From the NCBI GenBank assembly GCA_027064085.1, contig JAMOQH010000187.1, positions 1-26,292 on the forward strand: 26,292 bases of DNA. The letters run 5' to 3'. The stretch is from a bacterium. GTDB lineage: Bacteria > UBP6 > JAFGXH01. Position 1 is the stretch's first letter. Every line of letters starts with the position of its first letter. The notes under the pieces were generated by a model that was not told the origin of the DNA, made no database searches, and saw nothing but the letters and a program-made list of their open reading frames with translations. Positions 7,655 to 15,485 of the stretch are shown here, piece by piece. Position numbers and translations under genes: made by a program.

Positions 7655-8152
7655 ATGAAGAAAATTTTAATAGTGCTAATATTTTTATGTACATTACAAA
7701 TAACTGCTACTGAGAAACAGTTTGGTGTTGGTCTTGGAGGAGGAAATATTGTTAGTGGTATTTCTGGTAAGTATCTTCTGGGTAATCATACTGCATTACA
7801 AGGAGTTGTTGGGGTAAGAGGTAATGATGGTTTTGCTCTTTCGTTAGATTTTATTATGGAATTTCCACCTTATTTAGTTAAAAATAAAGATGTTACTTTA
7901 GCATGGTATGCTGGTGCAGGAGCATTTTGGTGGCATTATAGTCATGATTATGGCAAAGATAATTATAATTGGGAAATATTTGGTATTAACGGAGTGGTTG
8001 GTTTATCATTAATGTTGCAAAAAGTACCACTAGAGTTTGCTATTGAATGGAGGCCTGCTTTCTTTATTTCTAATAGTGATTATGATTGGTATAACGGTTA
8101 TAGTGGGTTATATTTGGGTGGAGCTGGAGGAGCGATAAGATGGTATTTCTAA
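7655..8152 (+). CDS. Small outer-membrane beta-barrel-like protein
   Basis: I choose the ATG at 7655. It has a strong TAGGAGT site and opens with a Sec signal peptide (MKKILIVLIFLCTLQITA) of 18-20 residues with no lipobox. The ATG-less extension from 7634 has no support. The mature part of about 145 residues alternates Gly-rich turns and amphipathic aromatic strands ('GVGLGGGNIVSGISGKY', 'TLAWYAGAGAFWW', 'LEFAIEWRPAFF') and ends in 'RWYF'. The terminal Phe is typical of substrates of the BAM outer-membrane assembly machine. It resembles the small BAPKO_0422-like barrel family seen in Borrelia, but that match is from memory and moderate. Its TAA overlaps the stop of convergent prfB by sharing the four bases CTAA. 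Confidence 0.65.
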   Translation: MKKILIVLIFLCTLQITATEKQFGVGLGGGNIVSGISGKYLLGNHTALQGVVGVRGNDGFALSLDFIMEFPPYLVKNKDVTLAWYAGAGAFWWHYSHDYGKDNYNWEIFGINGVVGLSLMLQKVPLEFAIEWRPAFFISNSDYDWYNGYSGLYLGGAGGAIRWYF

Positions 8153-9258
8153 CCACCAAATTCAAGCAGATAAGACTTTATAAAACCATCTAAGTTTCCA
8201 TCTAATACAGCATTTACATTTCCTGTTTCAAAATTAGTCCTGTGGTCTTTAACCATTTTATAAGGATGTAAAACATAAGATCTTATTTGTGAACCCCATG
8301 TAATTTCTTTTTTATTTGCATTAAATTTATCTGTTTCTTCTTGTTTTTTTTGTAATTCTAGTTCATAAAGGCGAGATTTTAGAACTTTAAATGCTGCTTC
8401 TTTATTTTTATGTTGAGATCTTTCATTTTGGCAAGAAACTACAATTCCACTTGGATTATGTGTAAGTCTAATTGCAGAGTCAGTTTTATTAACATGTTGG
8501 CCACCTGCTCCACTTGCTCTAAAAGTATCTACTCTTACATCTTCATCACGAATTTCTATTTCTATGTCATCATCAATTTCAGGAACAACAGAAATTGATG
8601 CAAATGAAGTATGTCTTCTAGCAGAGGAATCAAATGGAGAGATTCTAACTAATCTATGAACTCCGTTTTCTGATTTTGTTAGGCCATAAGCATATTCACC
8701 TTCTGCTAAAAAAGTAATAGACTTGATACCATTTTTTCCTGCCTCATCACCAGATTGATAATCTAATATAGATAGTTTATACTTTTTCTTTTCACAATAC
8801 ATATTTAACATTCTATAAAGCATTCCTGCCCAATCCTGTGATTCAGTTCCTCCACTTCCCGCATTAATACTTATAATTGCATTATTAAAATCAAGTTCTC
8901 CACTAAGCATTCTGTTAAACTCTATTTCATTGACAACTTTTTCTAATTTTTTTATAGATATTTCTATTTCAGTAAAGTTTTCAGTATTGTTATCATCTTC
9001 ATAAAACTCATAATAAACTTCATAATCTTCTTTCAGTATTAACGATTTTTTGAACAGTTTTAAAACATTATCTAATTTTGACTTTTCTTTTGTTAGTGGC
9101 TTAACTCTTTCTGTATCATTCCAAATGCTTCCGTCTTCAAATTCTTTATTTATTTCTTCTAATCTTTTTGTTTTTTTATCTATCTCAAGATATTGTTCCA
9201 GTTTTTCTATTTTACTACTTAAAGTTTTATATAAATTCTTAATTTCAAATAGTTCCAT
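8149..9258 (-). CDS. prfB: Peptide chain release factor 2 (RF2), frameshift-free
   Basis: The 369-residue protein recognises UGA/UAA stops on the ribosome. It has the RF2 tripeptide anticodon SPF (residues 207-209, in 'RISPFDSSARRHTS') and the peptidyl-hydrolysis motif GGQ (252-254, in 'RASGAGGQHVN'). The GSGGTE segment lies near 134-139. Most bacterial prfB genes need a +1 frameshift at an in-frame UGA after CUU near codon 25. Here the reading is continuous through TAT CTT GAG (codons 23-25), so autoregulation by that route is absent. I prefer the ATG at 9258 over 9264, because AGGA is about 6 bases from the former and touches the latter. It is convergent with the barrel gene, with stop codons overlapping. 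Confidence 0.95.
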   Translation of the reverse strand: MELFEIKNLYKTLSSKIEKLEQYLEIDKKTKRLEEINKEFEDGSIWNDTERVKPLTKEKSKLDNVLKLFKKSLILKEDYEVYYEFYEDDNNTENFTEIEISIKKLEKVVNEIEFNRMLSGELDFNNAIISINAGSGGTESQDWAGMLYRMLNMYCEKKKYKLSILDYQSGDEAGKNGIKSITFLAEGEYAYGLTKSENGVHRLVRISPFDSSARRHTSFASISVVPEIDDDIEIEIRDEDVRVDTFRASGAGGQHVNKTDSAIRLTHNPSGIVVSCQNERSQHKNKEAAFKVLKSRLYELELQKKQEETDKFNANKKEITWGSQIRSYVLHPYKMVKDHRTNFETGNVNAVLDGNLDGFIKSYLLEFGG

Positions 9259-9280
9259 AATCATTCCTACACAAAATTAA

Positions 9281-9310
9281 ATATTAGCATAACTTGGCTT
9301 ATTATTACAA
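9281..9310 (-). promoter_or_regulatory. Candidate extended -10 promoter of prfB
   Basis: On the minus strand, TTGTAA (9310-9305) is separated by 18 bp from TAATAT (9286-9281), which is preceded by TGC as an extended -10. It lies 22 bases upstream of the chosen prfB start. Confidence 0.5.
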
Positions 9311-9341
9311 TAAAGGATTTTTATTTTTAGTTTATAAATAA

Positions 9342-9363
9342 AAAAGGGGCCTAAGCCCCTTTT
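9342..9363 (-). terminator. Intrinsic terminator of the large lipoprotein gene
   Basis: A perfect 9-bp stem (AAAAGGGGC / GCCCCTTTT) with a CTAA/TTAG tetraloop ends in a T-run when read on the minus strand. It lies about 25 bases past the stop at 9387. A weaker T-run on the plus strand makes it possibly bidirectional. It also separates the lipoprotein gene from the prfB promoter. Confidence 0.85.
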
Positions 9364-9386
9364 AAAATTACTTGTAATTATTGTTC

Positions 9387-12368
9387 TTAATAATTAATCA
9401 TAACATTATCAAGTAAAGCATTAAATTCTGTATTCTTACCAGCTTTAATTTCTAGTCTACAGTCAACTCCTGCTTTCCAGAAATCATTAAGCTCATCACC
9501 AGTTGTAATTGTGTATGTAGTCCAATCAGCTTGGTTAAATTCAACATAAGAATTGCTTCCTGAATTAGTAAAAGTAGTTGATGTTGCATCAGCTAGATTA
9601 TAGAATTTTTGTTCTCCTGTTGTATAGGTATCAGCATTTAAATCACAAGCTATGTTAACTGTAATTTTACCACTTCCTTTCATTTCAAAAGATATAGAAG
9701 CAGGCTTGGTATCAGTCATAGTTGTAAGAGCTGTACTAATAACATATTTGTTTCCAGTTTCTGTACCAATAACAGATAATGCGAAGTCAGAATCTCTTAC
9801 TGTTTTTAACATTGCAAATCCTGAGTTACCAATTTTCCAATCTGTAGGTGTTGAGTCATCTGTCCAAGTTGCAAAGTTAGCATTTGGAAATTGAGGAGCT
9901 GTTCCACCAACACAAACATTATTGTCGCATGAAGTTGCACCATTTGTACAATCTTCTACTGCATTACACATACCTGGTTTTAAAGTACAAGTGTCAGTAG
10001 CTGTACATTCTTCCCAAGCATTACATGCTGGATTACATGTTGCTGCAGGAACTTCACAAGTATGATTTGTATTACATTCTTCTCCTGCCGTTGTATTACA
10101 ATCATTATTATCTGCACACATTCCAGGAGTTGTTGTACATGTATCAGTTGCTGTACATGTTTCCCATGCTTCACATGGAGTAGCACAAGTAAAAGTAACC
10201 AATTCCATATCAGTAGCAACTCTTAATACTAGCCTATAGTTAGTATCATATTGACCAACAACACCATCTAATTTAGATAAAACATTACCAACCACTAAAT
10301 CACCACTTAAAGAACCCTTTTTAAGTAAAAATGGGTTTCCGTCTTTATCTGTGATAGTAAAATCATATTGTCCCGCTTCAGTAACAGTAAAAGGTTGACC
10401 TGTTAAGCTTACATACATAGATTCATGAGTTTCAGCCATTGCATTACCAGCAACAGAAATAGCTGTAGGCATAGTTCCAGCACCACCATCTGTAACAGTA
10501 GCTTCTTTTAATTCCATAAAATTATGATATTCATCTAATTTACCTGTTACAGTAACATTATTACCTGCAACTACAGTTGGAGCAGAACCTAAGAATACAT
10601 ACATTCCAGCATTAGCATCTTGAAAATAAAAACCTTTACTATCAACACCTGTTACAGTACCTTCAGTAGTATAAACATTACCTACAGTTCCTGCTCTTAC
10701 TTGTGTAATTGTAATAGTTGCAGGGGCCGCAACACAATTCCCTGTAGCTGGGTCACATATTTTACCATCTGCAGCACAAGTATTTCCTGCACATAAATCA
10801 GTATTTCCACATACAGTAATAGCCGCGTTTTGTGAACAATCATAATCGTCACAGTCTATATGTCCATCATTATCGTTATCTACACCATCAGAACATTTTG
10901 CATCAGTATCTTCTGCTGAAGAATCAGTACAAGCATCATTTACACATACTTGACCAGCAGCACAGGTAACTCCACCACAAGTAACAGCACAAACTGTAAC
11001 ATTAGCATTTCTTGAACAAGACCAGTCTTCACAATCAGTATGTCCATTACCATCATTATCTATACCATCAGAACATTTTGCATCAGTATCTTCTGCTTCA
11101 GTAGCAACACAAGCATCATTTACACATACTTCACCAGTTGCACATTCAACTCCACCACATAAAACTTTACATACAGTTACTGCGGCATTTCTTGAACAAC
11201 TATGATCATCACAATCTGTATATCCATTACCATCATTATCAATACCGTCACTACATAAAGCATCTGTATTTTCATCAGCTTTTGCAACGCAAGTATCATT
11301 AGCACATACTTGATCTGCAGTACATTGAACTCCACCACATAAAGAACCATCGCTTACAACATCTGCTTTACTTGTAGGGAAAATAACGATTTCACCATAA
11401 TCAAGAGTCATAACTCCTTTAATAGCTGTAATCTTTTCATTTTGAGTAAAATCAACTCTTGGATATGAAAATGATGTTCCAATTAAAATTGATTTGTCTG
11501 CACTATCTTTTGCTGTAAATGTAAATTTACTATCTTTTCCGCATATTTTTCCTTCTTCACAGCTATCACCATTAGGGCAAGTACCATCTGTTCCACATTT
11601 AACCATATTTGTTAACTCAGTTACTGTAAAAGGAGCGTTTGTTAAGTTAACTAACATTGACTCATATTTTTCTTCGTAACTTACAGATGAAATATAAACT
11701 GCAGTAGGTATAGTTGCAGTTGCTGCACTAATTTCAACATCAGCTGTTGTTTGAGGGCTTAGTTCTGTTCTGTCAAAATATTCACTTAATTTACCACTTA
11801 TTTTAACTAGGTTACCTACAGCTAAATCTTTGAAATCTGCTTCAGTTTTAATAGTATCAAGATTTACATATATAGCGGCAAATTCAGTTTCTCCAGCTTG
11901 TTGAATAATAACTGCATGATGGCTTGAGGTTTTTAAACCTTTTACTCCAACAACAACACCTTCGAGTTTTTTAGTTAATATTTTACCTTTTTGATCACCG
12001 TAGTTACTACTCCATTTTCTTGCTTTAACAATAGTATCTAAGTCTTCTACATTAAAATCAACACATGAACCATCAGCTGGGTCACAAACTTGATCTTCAC
12101 CACAACTATTTCCTGCACATAAATCAACAGTATTAGATTCACATTCTCCAGTTACAGTATTACATGTTTCATCAGATTTACATTCAGGTGTACAAGCTTG
12201 TACTTCAACACATTCACCACTACCTGGGTCACAAACTTTACCTTCTGATGCACAAGTATTACCTTTGCATTTGTCTTGGGTAGTTGTACCATCATTACCA
12301 TCATCACAAGCGGTAAAAATCAGTGTCATTGATGCTATCAACAACATCAAAAAATAGGATATTTTCAT
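9387..12368 (-). CDS. Large repeat-rich surface lipoprotein with two OB-fold domains and C-terminal jelly-roll-like domain
   Basis: I start at the ATG at 12368, which has AAAGGAG upstream and a signal peptide ending in FTAC (Cys21). The longer reading to 12431 has neither. The 993 residues contain, in order: N-terminal Cys-rich 'CxGNxC...VCDPxxGxCV' modules (34-103); an OB-fold/DUF5689-like domain (about 111-338); three exact 60-residue repeats with CGG...CVNDxC and SDGIDNDGNGxTDC calcium-type loops (343-522); another 'CAGNTC...CDPATGNCV' module; a second OB-fold domain (551-726, with 'VYTTEGTVTGV' and 'FYFQDANAGMYVF'); Cys-rich 'CxxWExC' modules (727-820); and a jelly-roll, carbohydrate-binding-like end. 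No catalytic domain is recognisable. It likely acts in adhesion or binding on the cell surface. It has its own promoter and terminator. Confidence 0.75.
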   Translation of the reverse strand: MKISYFLMLLIASMTLIFTACDDGNDGTTTQDKCKGNTCASEGKVCDPGSGECVEVQACTPECKSDETCNTVTGECESNTVDLCAGNSCGEDQVCDPADGSCVDFNVEDLDTIVKARKWSSNYGDQKGKILTKKLEGVVVGVKGLKTSSHHAVIIQQAGETEFAAIYVNLDTIKTEADFKDLAVGNLVKISGKLSEYFDRTELSPQTTADVEISAATATIPTAVYISSVSYEEKYESMLVNLTNAPFTVTELTNMVKCGTDGTCPNGDSCEEGKICGKDSKFTFTAKDSADKSILIGTSFSYPRVDFTQNEKITAIKGVMTLDYGEIVIFPTSKADVVSDGSLCGGVQCTADQVCANDTCVAKADENTDALCSDGIDNDGNGYTDCDDHSCSRNAAVTVCKVLCGGVECATGEVCVNDACVATEAEDTDAKCSDGIDNDGNGHTDCEDWSCSRNANVTVCAVTCGGVTCAAGQVCVNDACTDSSAEDTDAKCSDGVDNDNDGHIDCDDYDCSQNAAITVCGNTDLCAGNTCAADGKICDPATGNCVAAPATITITQVRAGTVGNVYTTEGTVTGVDSKGFYFQDANAGMYVFLGSAPTVVAGNNVTVTGKLDEYHNFMELKEATVTDGGAGTMPTAISVAGNAMAETHESMYVSLTGQPFTVTEAGQYDFTITDKDGNPFLLKKGSLSGDLVVGNVLSKLDGVVGQYDTNYRLVLRVATDMELVTFTCATPCEAWETCTATDTCTTTPGMCADNNDCNTTAGEECNTNHTCEVPAATCNPACNAWEECTATDTCTLKPGMCNAVEDCTNGATSCDNNVCVGGTAPQFPNANFATWTDDSTPTDWKIGNSGFAMLKTVRDSDFALSVIGTETGNKYVISTALTTMTDTKPASISFEMKGSGKITVNIACDLNADTYTTGEQKFYNLADATSTTFTNSGSNSYVEFNQADWTTYTITTGDELNDFWKAGVDCRLEIKAGKNTEFNALLDNVMINY
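10803..11342 (-). repeat. Three in-frame 180-bp tandem repeats inside the large lipoprotein gene
   Basis: Residues 343-402, 403-462 and 463-522 of the encoded protein align without gaps as 60-residue units. Each starts with a CGGVxC motif, continues through CVNDxC and an Asp/Asn-Gly-rich loop (SDGIDNDGNG), and ends with a V-T-V-C-type strand. Copies 1 and 2 are closest; copy 3 diverges in the acidic loop (DNDNDG). The exact length conservation suggests one structural unit per repeat, and the Asp pattern suggests calcium binding. Confidence 0.85.
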
Positions 12369-12402
12369 ATCAACTCCTTTAAAAAAAATTAAACCTCGTT
12401 GT

Positions 12403-12431
12403 CTTTTATCGTAAATTCTTAAAATTGTCAA
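12403..12431 (-). promoter_or_regulatory. Candidate promoter of the large lipoprotein gene
   Basis: On the minus strand a perfect TTGACA (12431-12426) is followed by 17 bp and TAAAAG (12408-12403), a weak -10. A start near 12396 would leave a leader of about 28 bases containing the AAAGGAG site. Confidence 0.5.
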
Positions 12432-12543
12432 TGTTTTTTATCGGTTTTTTCATAAGTTTTTGTGTTTTTTTCTATTTTTTTTTGTTGCTTGTTTTTATGT
12501 TTTTATTTATGTTAAGATGTTTTGTTTTTTATGTGGGGATATA

Positions 12544-13659
12544 ATGAAGAATCATGAAAGAGTCAGAAAAGCAATTGATGCTATTAAAAGTGGAGAAATG
12601 GTTATTTTGGTAGATGATGAAGCTAGAGAAAATGAAGGAGACTTATGTTTTGCTGCTGAATTTGCAACTCCCGAAAAAATAAATATGATGGCAAAATATG
12701 CAAGGGGGTTAATTTGTTTAACTTTAACTCCTGAGTGGACAGACAAACTAAATTTACCTATGATGGTTACTGATAACCATTCTAGATATAAAACAGGATT
12801 TACTATTTCCATTGAAGCAAGAGAAGGCGTTACAACAGGAATTTCTGCTGCTGACAGAGCACATACTATTCTTACAGCGATAAAAGATGATGTTGTTGCA
12901 TCCGATATAGTAAAACCAGGGCATATATTTCCATTAAGAGCAAAAAAAGGTGGTGTATTGGCAAGAACAGGGCAAACTGAAGGTTCTGTTGATTTAGCAA
13001 AACTTGCTGGTTTAAAGCCAGCAGGGGTGATTTGTGAAATAATGAATGAAGATGGAACTATGGCTAGAATGCCTCAACTTGAGAAATTTAGTGAAGATTT
13101 TAATATCCCCATTGTAACAATAGAAGATATCATTGCTTTTAGGCTTCAATATGAAACACTAGTAAAATCTAAAATTGAAACTAAATTATCTACTGTTTTT
13201 GGTGATTTTAAAGCATTTGTTTACGAAAGTAGCGTGTCAAATAAAGAGCATTTAGCTTTAGTAAAAGGTGATATTGCTAATGATGAACCGATATTAACAA
13301 GAGTACACTTAGAGTGTTTAATGGGAGATATTTTTGGTATTTACAGCAAAAAATGTTCTTCACCTTTAAAAAAATCTATGGATTTAATAAATAAAGAGGG
13401 ACGAGGCGTTATACTTTACTTGAGAGATAATTCTGAAGAAGATTATTTAAGTGAAGCAATAAAGGAATTTGCAGGAAAAGAAAAAGAAACGGATTTAGCG
13501 ATACTCCCTAAAGAGGAAGAGTTAAGGGATTTTGGTATAGGTGCTCAAATTCTAAGGGATTTAGGGGTTAAAAATATTAAATTACTAACTAATAATCCTA
13601 AAAAAGTAATTGGACTAGAAGGTTATGGTTTAAAAATTATTGAAAGGATTGGATTATAA
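12544..13659 (+). CDS. ribBA: RibB (DHBP synthase) fused to a degenerate GTP cyclohydrolase II domain
   Basis: Riboflavin pathway enzyme, 371 residues. I start at 12544 (GGGGAT upstream); in-frame sequence before it is low-complexity. Residues 1-205 are an intact 3,4-dihydroxy-2-butanone-4-phosphate synthase, with DDEARENEGD (24-33), TGISAADRAHTI (98-109), RTGQTEGSVDL (141-151) and GVICEIMNEDG (161-171). Residues about 215-371 follow the GTP cyclohydrolase II fold ('RVHLECLMGD', 'DFGIGAQILRDLG', 'LLTNNPKK') but key chemistry is missing. In the zinc motif the first Cys is kept (258), the second is Lys269 and the third is Cys271. The catalytic QEGRGIG stretch after 'YLR' is DNSEED. The usual C-terminal tail is also absent. 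RibB activity is expected; GTP cyclohydrolase activity is doubtful. No FMN riboswitch is seen upstream. Confidence 0.88.
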   Translation: MKNHERVRKAIDAIKSGEMVILVDDEARENEGDLCFAAEFATPEKINMMAKYARGLICLTLTPEWTDKLNLPMMVTDNHSRYKTGFTISIEAREGVTTGISAADRAHTILTAIKDDVVASDIVKPGHIFPLRAKKGGVLARTGQTEGSVDLAKLAGLKPAGVICEIMNEDGTMARMPQLEKFSEDFNIPIVTIEDIIAFRLQYETLVKSKIETKLSTVFGDFKAFVYESSVSNKEHLALVKGDIANDEPILTRVHLECLMGDIFGIYSKKCSSPLKKSMDLINKEGRGVILYLRDNSEEDYLSEAIKEFAGKEKETDLAILPKEEELRDFGIGAQILRDLGVKNIKLLTNNPKKVIGLEGYGLKIIERIGL

Positions 13660-13838
13660 ATTTTATTTTATATCAAAGCTCCTATTGAATTCAATTTCAT
13701 AGAAACATTGTCATTGAAACTTGTTTTACATGATTATTCAGTGTAATGATAAAATCTTGCATGATCTTAATACTTGGTATATTTTTGTTTAAGCTATATT
13801 CTTGTATTCTTTTGCTTATTTGATAAAAATCTAAAATT

Positions 13839-13866
13839 TTGACTTTTTTCTATTATAAGTTATATT
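13839..13866 (+). promoter_or_regulatory. Promoter of the NlpC/P60 gene, possibly giving a leaderless mRNA
   Basis: TTGACT (13839-13844), a 16-bp spacer and TATATT (13861-13866) would place the transcription start near 13873, about two bases before the ATG at 13875. No Shine-Dalgarno-like sequence lies upstream of that ATG. Upstream of this, 13660-13838 holds no gene I can support. Confidence 0.45.
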
Positions 13867-13874
13867 TAATATAT

Positions 13875-14666
13875 ATGAGGAGTTTTTTTTTATTTTTATT
13901 ATTACTGATTTCAATATTCTACATAACATCATGTGGTGGATATCATAATATTGAGAAAAAAAGAAATTTTGAATTACAAATGAAAAGTCCTATGACTAAA
14001 AATATTACTCCTGCTTATGTTTTTTTTGATACCCCAAATAATTATAGAGTGAATAAAAAATATTTAAGTAAAAATAAAACATTAAAAGATGGTAAGAGGG
14101 AAAAAATTGTTGAATATGCTCTTAAATTTAAAGGTAAATCAAGAGTAAAAAAAGATAAAAAGTTTAGAAATGATTGTTCTGGTTTTGTAAGGTCTATTTT
14201 TGATAATTTTAATATTGAATTATATAATACAGCAAAAGTGAAAAGAAATGGTAAATGGCTTTCTGGAACAGAAGTTATATATAACTTTATAGAAGATAAT
14301 GGAGAAGTATTTTCAAATAGGCTTCCCCAAATAGGTGATATTATATTTTTTGATAATACAACTGATAGAAACAGAGATGGAAAAGTTAATGATAGCTTTA
14401 CTCATATTGCAATAGTGGTAAATGTTCTTGCAAATGGAACAATATATTATATTCATAAGTCTCACCGAGGGATAAATATACAAAAAATGAATTTAAAATA
14501 TCCCAATGATGTTTATGTAAAAAGAGGTAAAAAGAAAATAAAAGTAAATTCTTATCTAAGAAAAAGAAGACGAAAGGATAAAAAAGATACTCCCTATTTA
14601 TCATCTCAAATGTTCAGAGCTTTTGGTTCGGTTTTTAAGTCTTATAGTTTAAGTCAAAATGAGTAA
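13875..14666 (+). CDS. NlpC/P60-family peptidoglycan hydrolase lipoprotein
   Basis: I use the ATG at 13875 because it opens a clean lipoprotein signal ending in ITSC (Cys20); the TTG at 13839 is more likely part of the promoter. The 263-residue protein has an NlpC/P60 domain at about 75-215. It shows the catalytic Cys motif RNDCSGFVRSIF (Cys101), the 'PQIGDIIFFDN' strand (151-161), the His motif FTHIAIVV (His177) and a likely third residue at His194 or His197. Such enzymes cut D-Glu-mDAP or similar bonds in cell-wall peptides. Between the strands is an EF-hand-like insert, DRNRDGKVND (164-173), suggesting calcium binding. The C-terminal 50 residues are strongly basic. It stands alone between ribBA and the TonB operon. 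Confidence 0.82.
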   Translation: MRSFFLFLLLLISIFYITSCGGYHNIEKKRNFELQMKSPMTKNITPAYVFFDTPNNYRVNKKYLSKNKTLKDGKREKIVEYALKFKGKSRVKKDKKFRNDCSGFVRSIFDNFNIELYNTAKVKRNGKWLSGTEVIYNFIEDNGEVFSNRLPQIGDIIFFDNTTDRNRDGKVNDSFTHIAIVVNVLANGTIYYIHKSHRGINIQKMNLKYPNDVYVKRGKKKIKVNSYLRKRRRKDKKDTPYLSSQMFRAFGSVFKSYSLSQNE

Positions 14667-14673
14667 GCAATTG

Positions 14674-14720
14674 TAAACTTTTTATGAATTATTGTAGTTT
14701 GAAATAAAAGTTTATTTTTT
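14674..14720 (+). terminator. Weak terminator-like hairpin after the NlpC/P60 gene
   Basis: TAAACTTTT (14674-14682) pairs with AAAAGTTTA (14706-14714), and a six-base T-run follows (14715-14720). The stem is AT-rich and the loop is long (23 bases), so efficiency is uncertain. Confidence 0.35.
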
Positions 14721-14780
14721 ATGTTGTAATTAATTATGAGATAGATTATTCTAATTATAGTTAAGTATTTGGGAGTTTAA

Positions 14781-15485
14781 ATGTTAACACATGAAATATT
14801 AAAGGTTACGAATTTTGGTGCAGAGTTTATTTTATGGTTATTAATTATACTATTTACCCTTGAAATAGCTATAATGATAGAAAGAATAATTTTTTATAAA
14901 AAATATGAATTAAATTTAAAATTATTTAATAAAAAATACAAAAAACTCCTTTTTGAAAATAAGATAGATGAATTAAAAAAAGAGCTTGAAAAAAGTACAA
15001 CATTTGAATCTCATGCTTTACTTGAAGGATTAACTGTTATTGATAGAGGTCCTGCTTCAGTTGAAGAAGCTATTGAGGCCGCAAAAGGAGAAAATAGAAT
15101 CGCATTAGAGAAAAATTTAACAATTTTGGGTACTTTGGGTAGTAATACTCCTTTTATTGGATTATTTGGAACAGTTGTTGGTATTATTAAAGCGTTTAAA
15201 GATTTGGCTACAGCATCAAAAGGTGGTGAAATGCTAAAAAATGGTCAAGCATCTGTTATGGCTGGGATTAGTGAAGCTCTTGTAGCTACAGGGGTTGGAC
15301 TTTTGGTTGCAATTCCTGCAGTTATTGCATTTAATTATTTTATGAGAAAAGTAAAAGTTATAAATCATAATACTGATATTTTATCATCTATATTAATGAG
15401 TTATTTAAAAACAGAGGGTAGGGATAATTATATGGCTTCTTCTTTAGAAGATGCTAAGCATTCTAATAAAAAAGGAAAAAAATAA
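14781..15485 (+). CDS. exbB: ExbB/TolQ-family proton channel subunit
   Basis: The 234-residue inner-membrane protein forms, with ExbD, the proton-driven motor that energises TonB. One N-terminal transmembrane helix (about 13-35) is followed by a cytoplasmic loop, then two helices carrying the family signature LGSNTPFIGLFGTVVGIIKAF (in two parts around 114-134) and ISEALVATGVGLLVAIP (about 157-173). The C-terminal tail is basic. A GGGAG site precedes the ATG. Its TAA shares its last A with the ATG of exbD (TAATG), so translation is coupled. The following TonB gene favours ExbB over TolQ or MotA. Confidence 0.9.
   Translation: MLTHEILKVTNFGAEFILWLLIILFTLEIAIMIERIIFYKKYELNLKLFNKKYKKLLFENKIDELKKELEKSTTFESHALLEGLTVIDRGPASVEEAIEAAKGENRIALEKNLTILGTLGSNTPFIGLFGTVVGIIKAFKDLATASKGGEMLKNGQASVMAGISEALVATGVGLLVAIPAVIAFNYFMRKVKVINHNTDILSSILMSYLKTEGRDNYMASSLEDAKHSNKKGKK

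Noticed and set aside
12369-12543. FMN riboswitch upstream of ribBA
   Set aside because: The gap is short and T-rich, and none of the conserved RFN helices or loop sequences can be seen.
12460-12543. N-terminal extension of ribBA
   Set aside because: It encodes a low-complexity Phe-rich stretch. The RibB domain begins normally at the ATG at 12544, which has its own GGGGAT site.
13717-13732. 16-base match AAACTTGTTTTACATG shared with 25685-25700
   Set aside because: In a sequence this AT-rich, a match of this length between two places in 26 kb can arise by chance, and the flanks do not extend the similarity.
13692-13848. Open minus-strand fragment of about 50 codons between ribBA and the NlpC/P60 gene
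   Set aside because: It has no start codon with a ribosome binding site, follows an in-frame stop, and resembles no family I recognise. It could be a gene remnant, but the support is too thin.
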